From Zygnema cylindricum (lineage: Eukaryota > Streptophyta > Zygnematophyceae > Zygnematales > Zygnemataceae), in the NCBI GenBank assembly GCA_037447655.1, contig JBBHKE010001902.1, positions 133,756 to 197,755 of the forward strand: 64,000 nt of DNA. The letters run 5' to 3'. The stretch's first letter is position 1, and each line of letters begins with the position of its first letter. The position numbers and the translations under genes are program-made. Shown in pieces: positions 24,079-37,100 of the stretch. The notes beneath the pieces are model-generated. The model was not told the DNA's origin, searched no databases, and saw nothing but the letters and a program-made list of their open reading frames with translations.

Positions 24079-24376
24079 GGGGAGTCCAGGCTACACATGG
24101 GTGTAGTCGGTCAGAGTTTTTGCGTGCCATGGTGGCTGCATTTCTAAGGGAAAGTCAAAGTGGGTGAATGTTTCCAAAACTCATATTCTAACTTTGCATT
24201 CTGTAGTGGAACAGAGCACACATAAAGTTTTATTTCACAGGGGTGAAGCTATTATGGGTTTTATGATTGTCAAGGGGTTAATCATTTGGGTTTATATCAA
24301 CTTGGAGTCGGAACTATCTAGATTAACTTCTTTTGGATCTGCGATTTCTGTGGGCAATGGAGCACACAGAGTTTGA
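24079..24376 (+). mobile_element. Third copia-like leader and gag start, truncated
   Basis: Matches 17861-18150 and 20974-21263. The similarity ends near 24376, right after GAGCACACAGAGTTTGA, where the non-LTR element begins. The remainder of gag is not found on the far side of that element. Confidence 0.7.
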
Positions 24377-27300
24377 ACAAGTAGCTAGACGTCTACAACT
24401 GTCTCTATTTTGTAAACGTCATCAATTATCGCGAGTTTTGTACGCGTCTACAATCGTCACAAATTACACCCACGTCTACATCCGTCACAATCTAAAGTTA
24501 CGATTTCATTTTATCCTTTCTCTCACTTGCGTTTCGTTTGCGTTTCGGCGGCCTTCCAGAAGCTTCGACCATGGCTTCCGGCTGATGTTTTTTGACCTTC
24601 TCTTCGCATATCCGGCGCCAAATTCCGCGTGTAGGTAGTCGACAGACTGTATTTTTCAAACCCTTTCTACCAGTGGGCTCACCAGCTCCATCCGTTCCCT
24701 CGTCCTTCTTTAGTTGAGACTGCCAATTTCGGCCGATTTTTCCTTTCCTCTTTTTGAATATCTCTTCCCATCCCTGACGCCAATATTTGCGGACGCCCAC
24801 GTCTATTACAAATTTCGGCCAGGTTTCTTGTTGTCGTTCTCTGGTCCTTTGCTTTTGCATCTCCGCCGGCAAAAGTTAGTGTACAAGATTTAAAAAAAAA
24901 AAAAAACATTTCTAAGCGTTTTTCCTTAATTTCCAGGCAAAATCCGTTCTTTTTCTGTTTTTCTTTGCCGGATTCGGCCTGTTAAAATTGGTCGCCTTTG
25001 TGCTATCAATTTTTAGCTTCCTCCTCTTACCTAATTTTGAGTGAGAATCCTCTTACAAACCCCCCTATTCAACGACACCCCTCTCATACTGACTGGGAGT
25101 ATGTCCGTAACCTTAATGTGTTGGGTTGTTACCATCGCGGTTACCCTCGGCCTCGGCTTTACTCCCGCATTCCTTCTCATCTCCACGAAGTCGTCCAAGC
25201 AACCCTTCGGTTCCCTCTCGGGCTTCTTGCAGACAACGTCATAAATCAAGCGGCCTAGCATCTTTTCCTCATATTTCCACTCTGGGTTTTGGTCTTACCT
25301 TCACGTGGGGGTGCTAGTGGGGCGCGTGAAACAAGTTCTCGATATCAACGATTTTTGTGTGGGGATTGGGAATCTCTTCAGCAAGAGCATACGGATAGGG
25401 TTATTTCCCTTTCGGTGACTCCTCCTCGTTGTCAAACTCCTCTTCCTGCCTCTATAGCCCGCATGCGTCATGCCGTGCACCTTGGCCGATGTGGTGAGCT
25501 TTCTCGGGCTGCTCAGGCGCTTCGCCCTTTCACACTATCGCCAACTACGGAGTCAACTGTTGAGGCTTTTATTGCCCTTCATTCCGCTGCACCGGCTGAA
25601 CTTACGTCTTTCATTGAATCTTATGATCCCCTTGACCCGTTTGAGCTAGACCAAGATACTTTTGCTAAAGCTTTGGTCCGATCCCCACATCTCTCGCGGG
25701 GGGACCCTCTGGGATGGTTTATGAGCTTTTGCGCGATATTTTTCCTCCAGAAAGTCCATCTCAAGGTTTTGATTTGCTATTTAAAGTGGCTTCCCATTTC
25801 GCTAGAGGAAATGTCCCACCTTCTGTAGTACCCTTTTTGGTCGCAACACGTCTTGCTGCAGTCTCAAAACTTGTCGGTGGTGTTCGACCTATCGTTGTCA
25901 GGGAGGTGTTATATCGCCTTGTGGCTCCATCACTGTGTATGGAACTTCAAGGGGCTTTCCACGATTATTTTTCCCCACATCAATTTGGTGTCGCAACGGG
26001 GGGAGGTTGTGAGGCAGTCGTTGATGGTTTGCGTGCGACAATGGACTTGCACCCTGAGTGGATTGTTCCCCAAGTTGACGTTATGAATGCTTTCAACATT
26101 GTTGATCGTATTGCCATATTCCGCGAGCTCCGACATGCCCCCCCTCCCATTTTTCAGCTTTTTCCTTTTGTCGACACTTTCTACTCCACCTCTAGCTCTC
26201 TCATTTATTCCCTTGGTGGCCCTTTAGGAGATGTTGCCACATTGGAATCCGTTACCGGCACTCGTCAAGGTGATCCATTGGGGGGGGTGGCTTGTTTGCT
26301 CTTGCCCATGTACAAGCCTTACGAGCATCTGCTACTGCCTTTCCAAGTTGTTTATTCCCTTCAGTGGCCGATGACACACATATCATTGGTCCGCCTGACC
26401 AAGTTGTTCCTGCCTTCCACCATTTTTCCGACAAGCTTTCCGAAATAAATCTATCTGTTAAAATCCCTAAATGTGTCGCTTGGTCACCTAATGGTTTGCC
26501 ACCGGATTTCCCTCTCCCTTCGAGATTTCGTGTTTGTACACCTCAAGAGGGTTTAAGGGTGTAAGGTTCCCTGATTGGCGCCCCTGATTTTGTTCACCAG
26601 TTTGTCAAGGATGCCTTTTTGGAAGACCTTTCCCACTGCAAGGACATTCCAAAAATGTCGGACTCCCAAGTGGCGTTTGCGATTCTAACTCGTTGTTTTG
26701 CGCAACGACCTTTGTATTTGGCGCGCACTGTGCCCCCTCAATCTTCTTTCATTTCTTCACTTTCAGACTTTCATAATTGTCTCTTTGCAATTTTACATCA
26801 ACTTGTCGGTCAAAGAATATTCGATCGGCCGGAAGGGCTGATCGCTCGTCGACAATCTGCTTTACCAATCTCTCTCGAGGGTCTTGGTCTGCTTCCTTCC
26901 GTCACCATCGCGCCAGCCGCGTATTTGGGTAGTTGGGCTCTTGTGGCATCTATCATTAGCTTGAGGTTCGTGGTAGACGACACTCCTATCTTGGCCCATG
27001 CGATCTCTACCGTCGACGAAGGCTTGTTATCTTTTCAACAATCGTTAGTACCTACTCGTTTGCTTCTACCAGTTGAGGCCCAAGATGTCGTTCCTCCATT
27101 TTGTTCCGTCATCATTACTAGTCATTCCCGGGTGCAACAGCATATCAGCGATAAGGTAGCCGCCGCCGAATTCCATAACCTCCTTGAGGGGCTGCCAACA
27201 GCTGATGCACAGGCTCGACTTCGTTCTTCTTTCGCGACCGGGTGCTGGATCTTGGCTCGTGGCTACTCCGATTTTTACCTCACTCTGCTTCTCTTCTCAA

Positions 27301-28300
27301 CAATTTTCTTCTGCACTTTGTTTACGTCTCGGCTTGCCACATACCTCTCTCTTAGGCAAGCCTCGTTTCCTTTGTGGCCAAAGTATCGATGAGCAAGGTG
27401 TCCATTTACTCCGTTGTTCACACGGTGGGGAGCGCACAATGGCACATGATATCGTTCGAGATGCAATAGCTTCGGTGGGTAGTGAGGCATGATACACACT
27501 GAAGCATGAGGTGTCGCATATCCTTCCTCCGCGTTCTCAATGTAGGAGTGTACGCGGCCCTCGGGTGGATCTCGTCTTTCTGCATGGGGCAGAGAGAACA
27601 TTAGGAGATGTAGTCCTCATAGATCCTACGAGATCCCATGTCTCCACGCGTGCGGCATTACATACGGGTGTTGCGGCTCGGGATGCAGCGGCATGTAAAG
27701 AACGTGATTACGCTCACCGAGACCCAGCTGATAACTTCATACAGTTTGCTGTGGAGATATTTGGGACCTTGGACTCGTCGTTCGACAACTTCATCCGCGA
27801 TTGCGCGCGGCGGTCGTTTGAAATTCGGGGACCTAGGAGCCCTTCGCCAGCTCTCATGTCTACATTTTACCGCCAACGTATCTCTGTTGCGCTTCAACGG
27901 TCTTAAGCTCCCGCCCTTATCCGACATAGCACAGTGGTGACCGATGGTCGTGGGTTACAAGATTTACCTCCGTGCCACCCGGTGCATATTGATGATATTT
28001 CTCGTTTTGACCTTTAGTGTGGATTTGTTTTAGTTTTTGGGCCAATGGCCCAGTCTAACTTTTAGTGTTTGTGTATAGTGTTGTTTTTTAGTGCTACGGT
28101 AGTTTGGTTTTTGTATTTGTTTTGGTTTTTATTGCTTTCAGTGGGTTTGTTTTTAGTGTTGTTTAGCTACTGTAGTTGTTGTGTTTATGAGTTTTTCTAA
28201 GTGTAGCCTTTAATGGTAGTCAACATTTATACATTTCCAATAACGCTTTGTACTTAGATGGTTTAACCATCGCGATTTTGATAATATAGTGTTCTCTCAT
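24377..28300 (+). pseudogene. Non-LTR retrotransposon with RT and restriction-like endonuclease, frame-broken
   Basis: Recognisable from about 25289. An N-terminal segment (PPRCQTPLPASIARMRHAVH..) is followed by RT motifs: GPSGMVYELLRDIF-like start (25700), VGGVRPIVVREVLYRLVA (25870), QFGVATGGGCEAVVDGLR (25980), QVDVMNAFNIVDR (26070), TGTRQGDPLG (26255) and the active-site box VADDTHII (26365). The thumb (PISLEGLGLLPSV) follows. Near 27385-27455 there is a zinc-type C..D.QG.HLLRC..GGERT.AH motif. Last comes an endonuclease-like C-terminus (27555-27905): PRVDLVF, LGDVVLIDPTRS, AACKERDYA, FAVEIFGTLD. The single ORF with a C-terminal PD-(D/E)XK-like domain is typical of R2/NeSL/Utopia-type LINEs, not plant L1. 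Frame changes fall at 25700 and 26280 (both in G runs), 26562 and about 27250. Exact ends are not defined; the upstream leader 24377-25288 has no clear ORF. Confidence 0.75.
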
Positions 28301-30180
28301 TTCATTTCTTTACATACGAATGCTCTAAAAGTTGTACGGAGAATCTTCGCTAAAAAATAAAGTAACAAGACTAAGTTTCGGTTACAAGCGAAAGTACCCT
28401 TAGCCACATGGAACCGTACCGTAAGTTACGGGAACATGAGCAATTGAGCACATACCGTTAGCCCGTCTTGAGGTAGCTCGGTTGACTTGAATAGATAGCC
28501 TGTCAAATGGCACAGTAGTCAACTAGTCAATATTGTTTCCCGTCAACCATAGTTGTTCAAATCGCGCGATTTTTTCCTTTTTTACGATTAAAACGTATAA
28601 TTCGTGACTTTTGAATAAATCGGAAAAATACGCGATGTACTTTCTGTCCGGTAAACTGAACGGCTAATTCACAGAAACTGTATGGTATTTTACGATAATT
28701 GTACGGTTTTGTACGGTAAATGTACAAAATTTGACGAAAAGATACGTTGCACTTCGTAGTACTTTCTGTCCGGTAAATTGAACAGAAATTTTACATAAAT
28801 GTACGGAATTGTACCAAAAATGTACGGACTATTGCAAAAAGATACGGAAAATGTACGTAAATGGTACAAACTGCGGTACATTGACAGGGTCGTAGCAGGA
28901 TCGGCCGTACAAAGGTATTGCCGCTTCGTCGTACACATAAAATACTTCCGCGGACGAAAAAATCGCTTCACGCTTCGTGAACCAACATTTCCTCGCAATC
29001 GACGAGCGTGCGACTCGAACAAATGAATACCGGTCGGCGCTCGCGCCAAACCGAACCGACACAAAAGTGCAGTACCGAACGAAACAAAACATAACTGACG
29101 CGAACCGAACAAAAATTTGACTGCACGATTTCGGCCGACGCCGATTCGCCCAATATCCTAACATTTCGCTGTCAATGTAAGTATGTTGATTCGTAAATAG
29201 CGTGCCTCGATTTCGTCGCGCGTGACGACGCTCATTTTTTTCAACTAATTTCAAATGATATTTTTACGCCGGTTCGTTTTATACTTTTATTATAAAAGTA
29301 TATTTCGTTTCGTGCGTTATAATATTTCCGTACGAGACTTATAGTACTCCAGTTTCAATAGGTTTCGTTTCACTTTGCGTCTAAGTTCAATGTAACACAG
29401 ACGATTAAATTTCAATTTTGCGGCCAAGTGCTCTCACCGTGGAGCTCACATAACGATAAAAAGTTACTGTCTGCAACCATTTTATTTACATGTGGTCGCC
29501 GCAGTTTTGTTACCGTAAACGCTCGCCGGCCGTGTGAATTGCTAATTTTATTATGACGGTCGACGTTCGCAAGCGCGGCAAAATTTTAAGCGGTTGAAAC
29601 AATATTATGAAAGTCAAAGATGTCCAACCGATTGACCGTCAAATTTATACTCAACGGTATACTGCTTCCCGCGGAGAGCAAACGGCGGCAGACGGCCGGT
29701 ACAGGCCGAAACGAGGAGACTCGCGGAGGGTCGAGGAGAATAACGTCGGCCGCCGGATAACCTCGCGGAGACTCCCGCGGATGCCGGTTCGACACATTTC
29801 GAATTGGCCCGCGAAGACGTCACCGGGTCAGGTATACCTGTCTTAGCTGGCGGCGTACGACGTCTCGCGGGAGGATGCAACCAGATAAATAGGCCGTTCA
29901 ACGACGGCCGATGTTAAAATGCTTCAATTTTTTTTAAAGGCTTCAATTTTTTTAAAGCGCTTCAATTTAAAACAACCAATTATTCCTCCCCTTAAAAAAA
30001 TAATGAAATAAAACACTAAAAACACAAAATGTTGTCGTTACCCTATTACTCCGACCCCATTACCGATACGATTTTAATTTCATGACAGTTTACCACTTAG
30101 GGCGTTTAAACCTCATTACCGATACTATTATTTGAATCAGTCTGTTTATTAGTCTATTTAGTCGAATTAAATTAATCTCT
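28301..30180. other. Intergenic, GTACGG-rich, no gene recognised
   Basis: The stretch 28570-28920 is crowded with GTAC-containing words (TGTACGG, GGTACA) and near 28354-28424 carries a diverged copy of the repeat seen at 54240-54300. Overlapping open frames on both strands at 28690-29254 have no domain I recognise and no supporting splice pattern. 29560-29900 is G/C-richer than its surroundings but again without a convincing gene. Confidence 0.4.
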
Positions 30181-30329
30181 CGTTAAATTTTTAATACATT
30201 ACAATACAATATAATATAACAATATATAATAAGATACCATATAATATAATGAAATTTAATATATATAACATATAATATAGTGATAACATATAATATACAC
30301 GAAATATGATATAAATTAACAAACACATA

Positions 30330-30342
30330 TATACATACATAC

Positions 30343-30401
<59 letters not shown>

Positions 30402-30925
30402 CATATATATGTATTTGTATATATATGCATATATGTATATATATATGTATGTATGCATATATATATATGTAAATAGATATATGTATATATATATGTGTGT
30501 TTTTATGTATGTATGTATGTATGTATGTATGTATGTATGTATGTATGTATGTATGTATGTATGTATGTATGTATGTATGTATGTATGTATGTATGTATGT
30601 ATGTATGTATGTATGTATGTATGTATGTATGTATGTATGTATGTATGTATGTATGTATGTATGTATGTATGTATGTATGTATGTATGTATGTATGTATGT
30701 ATGTATGTATGTATGTATGTATGTATGTATGTATGTATGTATGTATGTATGTATGTATGTATGTATGTATGTATGTATGTATGTATGTATGTATGTATGT
30801 ATGTATGTATGTATGCATGCACGCATGCATGCATGCATGCATGCATGCATGCATGCATGCATGTATGTATGTATGTATGTATGTATGTATGTATGTATGT
30901 ATGTATGTATGTATGTATGTATGTG

Positions 30926-31011
<86 letters not shown>

Positions 31012-31080
31012 ACATAAATACATATATATATACATACATAAATACATATATATATATACACATACATATATAGACATACA
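30330..31080. repeat. Compound microsatellite, (TA)n-(AC)n-(ATGT)n-(ATGC)n-(ATGT)n-(TA)n
   Basis: From left to right: TA/AC repeats (30340-30400), mixed ATATGT words, a nearly perfect (ATGT)n array at 30505-30812, an (ATGC)n block at 30813-30862, (ATGT)n again to about 30923, and (TA)n at 30928-31007, with CATA words after. It is low-complexity throughout; long open frames here are artefacts of the 4-bp period. Confidence 0.97.
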
Positions 31081-32600
31081 TATACATTAATTACGTACAT
31101 AATTTTGTCATAATGTTAAACAACATTGAGTAGAAAAGCATTTGAAAAAAAAACATTCAAAATCTAATAATTATTTATACGTTGCTTTTCTTTTCCCTTA
31201 ACATACCTCAAACGAACGATTTAAAATTTAACTTCAAGCACGACATTAATCGTTTTTTAGCCTTTTTTGTTTTACATCGTATAAAACATTTTTCACAATT
31301 ACACTCTAGTAATTTAAGTTGATGTGTAAACGTAATAAATTTGTAGTTTTTCATTTCAAAAAGTACGAAATGCCAATATTGAAAAAACAAAGCGCAAACT
31401 ATTTACATCTATAATTAGTGCGTACCTACAAAATCAAAGGTAACATGAGAAAACATTAAACAAAAACGAATGTTGAATGATAACTATAATAAATGCTTTA
31501 TAGAAAAAAAAATATAAACGTTCCTTTTAACAAACATTAAAAACTACACATTCCAATTTAACAAACAAGTTACGCAATTAGGTTTATTAAACTTTCATAG
31601 ACACATACCGAACAAATAAACAAAACGTAATTTGTAATATGCAACAAAGCATACGCGTATAAACACAATTTCGTTTAACAAAAACAAAACAAAAAATGAT
31701 GTTATTTTCTTCATAAAATAATAACAATAATAATAAATAAACCAATAATATGTTAATGATAAAAACGATGCAACATATGTTTTGAAGTAAAACTAAAAAA
31801 AAAAATGGACAAATAACACAAAACTAATATGACATCAATGGAAAAAGACAAAAAAAAAGACAAAGAACAAATAATGAAAAAAAAAACATTTTTTTTTCGT
31901 TTGGAAACAAAATTACAAGGTGAATTACTATTACTGTCATTAACATTAAGTTGACGTTCCCAAATTTCGACCCACGAACCCAAAATAAAATTAATAATTG
32001 TATTTTTTTCTTTATGCTAATATATGTAAAGTGTACTCAATGTTAATGACTATAATTTGGGCAATTTTGAAATAGTGTAGTGTACAAATGTGCCAACACA
32101 TACTATTTGTTTTGTTTTTAAGTACGAACCTACAAAAAAAGTGTCAACTAAGGATGCCAAGACGGGAAAATGAGTCGTGCTGTCTCGAGAAAGCACCCCC
32201 AAATTCGATTACAGTAATAAAGATGGGAAAACATAACGCCAACTTGTTCTCACATGTTCAAGCATCGACTATGTGGACACAACCTATAGCGTCTATACTA
32301 TAGGAACTTGTATCAAAATTAGTGTTAGATGTATAAATTAGCGTTATTGTTTTTTTGGCATTAGGCCCTTATAACATTAAATAGGGTTAATAACACTAAT
32401 TGTTTCTTCACACGAATTATTTTTGAACATTAATAGCGATTCATGGTTTAAGTTTGAAAATTTAACATGTATTTTATATACTCTATTAAAACAATTTGCG
32501 TTCAAGCGTACGTGTATTAATATTCATTTACGCTCGAGCGTACTAAATGTCGTTAGAAGTGTTATTCGACGTCATATTTCCGTACGTTTGAAAACATAGA
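31081..32600. other. AT-rich intergenic DNA, no gene recognised
   Basis: Many A and T runs and no coding region I can support. Near 32330-32450 there are words such as ATTAGCGTTATT and ATTAATAGCGATTCATGGTTTA that look like a degraded copy of the CACCGTGAATCGC MITE family found at 50371 and 62556. Confidence 0.4.
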
Positions 32601-32612
32601 TGTTCTAAAATG

Positions 32613-32998
32613 TAGTGTTGGGTATCGGGTAAATTCATATCGCGATAATTGCGATATTCGATATATCGAATATCGATCAAGCAGATTCCTCGATATATCG
32701 TACCGGGACCAACATAAATTATCGCGATATATATCGCAAAAAAATGGGTGTTCGTACAGTCATAGTACGGAAAATCGTACGGAAAATTCGTACGGATATT
32801 TACCCCCCCCCCCCACTGAGCGGGGGGGGGTGAAAAAAAAAGGGCTCGATATATTGGCGATACGATATACTGGCGATATATCGCCAATATATCACGATGA
32901 TTTGGTTTTCGATATATCGAAGCGATATATCGATTATCGGGTACCTGAAATTCGATATATTTCGAATATCGGCAAAGGGTCCTCGATACCCAACACTA
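32613..32998. mobile_element. hAT-type MITE, 386 bp, TIR TAGTGTTGGGTATCG
   Basis: Starts TAGTGTTGGGTATCGGGTAA and ends CCTCGATACCCAACACTA. The 8-bp target duplication CTAAAATG lies at 32605-32612 and 32999-33006. The subterminal parts consist of dense CGATATATCG palindromes. The middle has a C run facing a G run (32803-32829), an inverted pair that can fold. TIR style plus 8-bp duplication indicates the hAT superfamily. No transposase. Confidence 0.85.
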
Positions 32999-33014
32999 CT
33001 AAAATGGAAGTACA

Positions 33015-33160
33015 TTTTGGGGGAGAGTTAATCTACATCACGAGCGTACGGAATTTTGCGCGGAGAGCTAATCTACATTGGAGAGTACGGAATTCAATAT
33101 AACCACGTACGGACATCCGCGAGGAGAGTTAATATACATTGAGAAGTACGGAATTTCACT
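33015..33160. repeat. Three diverged tandem units with GGAGAGTTAATCTACAT
   Basis: Units near 33022, 33060 and 33121 share GGAGAG(T/C)TAAT(C/A)TACAT followed by GTACGGAATT, at a spacing of roughly 40-60 bp. No coding role is seen. 33160-34150 is otherwise intergenic and holds the upstream region of the next gene. Confidence 0.6.
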
Positions 33161-34150
33161 TTCGACCGTACAGAAATCGATTAATAACGCTACATTTGGG
33201 ACTATGTTAATCGTACACGCAGATTTGTGCTGTACTTTTCAAAATTTGAATGTACATAACTTCTCCGCTTTCAAAATACCTTCTCCTCCTTTCAAAATAC
33301 TCGTTCAATTTTGACTCTAGGATATTTTTGTACACTCCGAGTATGCTCCTCATTTCACGTAGCGTACTAAAAAAAAATTCGCCTGCGGCGCCAAACGACA
33401 CGACAATATGACTGTACTTGTTTTTTTTTGTTTTTAATGTCATACGTGAGTGTTCTCACGTGACGCGCGGCTCAGCTTGTTCGACGGATTAAATGGTAGT
33501 GCTTAAAGTGTGAACGTCTGTTAAAAGTTGTAGATATTTTGAATCACGAACGCGATTTACATGTTCTCATGCGACGCGCGTGACGCTATTTGTAGCGAAT
33601 GCTCTATATGGGAACGCTGTAAGTATGAACACTTTGATTTTTTTTTTTTTTGTCCATCTGACCTAATCACCGAGGAGACTCCTAAAAAAAATTTCTCCGC
33701 GCTTCGCGCGATAATTTTGTCCTTATCAATAACTGGGAGGGATTTACATTGCCCGGGCAAAATCCTCCTCGAAGGTCTCCGCCGCCCGCCAAATAAGCCC
33801 TCCCCCCAATGTCTAATACCACTACGGTACTTTATTTGTACCAATGTGTACATCAAGCGTACGTTTTTTGACAAAATGACGTAAGTGACTGTGCGCAACC
33901 AAAACAGTCACTGTCATGATCAATTCCCTTCTAAAGTCAACGTGTCAAACATAGCCAATAGCCCAATACAACTTGTAAGTTGTGACAGACCTGTACGAAG
34001 TGTAGACGTGCTTGTACTTGCTGACGTCAGCCCTTACCCCCAAGTAAACAACCCTTCCTGCGAAAAAGTGTTCCCATATTTTATATTCCTACAGTCAATT
34101 CTCCCTCAACTTTTCATGGACAGGAACCACACAGGGTTTTTCTTGCATAT

Positions 34151-37100
34151 ATGATGGTGGATCCCTCTGCTCTCTGGCCATGGTTGACGTGCTTTATCCT
34201 CATTATCTTCATATTTATTGCGTCCCTGTATGTTGTTGTGGCGAGAGAAGGTCGGGTTCTTCCTAGAAGGCTTGTTCAGTTTTGCCGTCCGACCACCAGT
34301 GGGTCACATGTCACGCAAGAACAAGGTTCCTCCCAGCGAAGAGTCTCAAATGGAGTTCCCCATGCACTTGTGTTCAACCAGGAGCTTTGGCAAGCTGGAT
34401 ATGGCAGTATTAATCCTTATTGGCTCCTGGTTTATCGTTTTATTGTTTTCGGTTACTGCTTCTCTGTCTTCGTCTACGATGTACATCGAGGAAAATTAGT
34501 CGCCCTTACATTTTTTACACAGTATGTTCAGGCTCCATTTTGGTGCTTTTTTGTTTCGTTGCTTTCATGTTTGGAGACATAAGTCATGCGTCACGTCACA
34601 TCACCACTATTGTTCGATGTACACGCCCCCATTAGCTCTTGGTTTGTGCGAAACCGGTTCCACTAACTCTTTTGAAAACCATTCAAGTAACCAATGTTGT
34701 GCATTACATTACCATACAACCAGGTATTTGAATTTGGAGGCATTATTTCATCAATATTCTGATTAAATGATTTTATGAAAATTCGCAAATTATGAAATCA
34801 ATAGTCAAAACGACCAGGAAGATACTTCTGTTCTCCTCCTATTCATACTCCATTTTCTAAGACGTATTTGGGTGATGCTAAATATGGAGGTTTAACGACA
34901 TTCGCATTATTATTATGTTCATATGATTGAGATGTTGGAAAGAAAGTTTTTTCTTTTTTTTGATGCGTCATTTATCGATTGGATGTTGTCTTCTAGCATC
35001 ATTTGTATTAGTTTGTTGTTTGGGCATTAAGTTTTTGTGCCTAGTTACGAAGGTATGTTTGTTGTCTAATAAAAAATACTACTACTCTGAAAGATGTCTT
35101 AATAAACTATAATTTCTTCCATATGCTGTAATAAAATTCTTATTGTCAAGCTACCAAGAAGTTTTGCTTTCCATGAACTAATTTTTTGCACGCTGTTATG
35201 TCAAAGTAGCAATCTCAAGTTCTCTTGACATGTTGTTAGGGTGTCAAGAAAGGTATATCGGGTCTACATTTATGTGACACACATCAAGTCTATCATTTTT
35301 TTGAAATGTTTCCAGTTTAACATCATTTGCTTGATTTGCGATAATTTGCTCGATTTGCATAACAAGAAAATTTGATATGAAGTTGTCTTAGTCTAAACTA
35401 CAAACCAACACCTATAAGTTTTCACATTGCTTGAAAGGCAGAGTCACCATATAGGTACTTGGAATGACGCAAACCTGGATAAATAAAGTTAAAAGTAACA
35501 TATAGCATATAAAAGTTTTTATCACATAGTCCAAATCTTCTGTCAAATGAAAAATAATTGGAACTGCAATTGCCAATCCAAATACTTGGTTTTTATGGTG
35601 CTCTTGATAAGCTTTGTAGTTCTTTAATAGGAAGACTGGCTGAATAATAGCTAGCTGAATTGTGATCCTCTTTTTTCTTGAGCTGTTTCCTCCCCCCCCC
35701 CCCTTTTTTTTGGAGTTCAATGTGGGAACTCTCTTAATGTGTCTGTTTGGGGCATTTTCCGGTTGTTGCAGATGGAATTTTGGCTTGTTGACAGTCTACT
35801 TTGCGGTAAGTTCTTTCATAGTAGCAACAGTATTTATTTGAAGGGTCTTTCTATTGGTTATGGAAATCTGGAATTCAATATTTTTCATGAAGCTTTTTTG
35901 TTTTTGCGTGTGTCCATAATCTGCATCCTTTCCAGCTATGGACATCGGCAAAACTAGTGAAAAATATTTTTAGGCTGATAATTTTTGTTTTGACACCAGC
36001 ATTTAGCCTTACCTTGTTAAATCTTTTACATTGCCTATGCCACCGTTTCGGGCACGGTTATCTGCAAGCTTTTGTGTGCGATAACATACTTTATTACTTT
36101 TGTGGTACACGACGTTGCTTCTTGATGCCAAACAAACCTTTTTTTTGGGAAGCACACCGCAATCCTTTTGTTATTCGTAATGATGACGTTGACCTTCTGG
36201 AATGTTTTTCTTCTCCTTCTGAAATGGTTCTCGTGTGAGTAAATGGCAAACGATACTTGGTCGTGTTTTTTGTTCACCGTTGAAATGTCATTAGATGATC
36301 TACTGAAGTTTATTGTGCTTATTTCTTTATTAGCATTTCAGTATGCGAATTCTGCTTGTGGTCGTAATTGTTCCTGGAAGACTGTTTTATGGACCTCGTT
36401 ACGACGAATTTAACATTTGAGAAGTGAATTGTGTGACGCAGTTAGCTTCCTTCTTCAGTTTTAAGGCCTGCTCTCTGCATACCATAGACTGTCAAGCGGA
36501 GGAGGATTTGACTTCCGAATGTCGAGAGATGACAAACGACCAATCAGTGGAAATTTTATCCATTGAAAGTCAGTCACGCTATTTGAGGATTTGCAAACCG
36601 GAGGAAGAAGAGGCGGGCCCGCTTGGCTATACAATGCAGGCCCTTTACCAGGTAGACTACAAGAAGCCTTGGTTTTTCAGAAGCGTTGTAGTAACAGTTT
36701 TAAGCGCTTGTATTGATTGATAACCCGCTCATATTAACCTATCTTTGCCTTACCTTGGGGATATTTGCAGATTATCTTGCCTATGACGTTGCTCGTGGAT
36801 GTTGTCTTTTGGGTAGTTCTCTATCCAGAGGCTGTCCATGATAATCACACAGCCGGACTCTTGAACTTTGTGAGTTTTTAAGCTCTGTCAGATTCTGTAC
36901 GAATTGCATATTTTTGTTTCTGCGGTCAATTTTAATGCCATTTATTTTTAGGGTTTTGTACCTGAATGGGATGGAATTGTCATCCTTTTTGCAGGTCAGC
37001 TATAATGAGCACGGATTTAACCTTGCAGTTTGTATAGGAGAGTTTGCTTTGAACAGCATGGTGAGTCCTTCTCTCTCCCCTATGACTTGTGACTGATGCA

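Noticed and set aside
28690-29254. Minus-strand frames of about 140 codons
   Set aside because: Overlapping frames in three registers, no recognisable domain, GTAC-rich repeat-like DNA.
30183-31100. Open frames of up to 305 codons on both strands
   Set aside because: They are periodic translations of the ATGT/TA microsatellite (HTYI or YVCM repeats) and have no coding signal.
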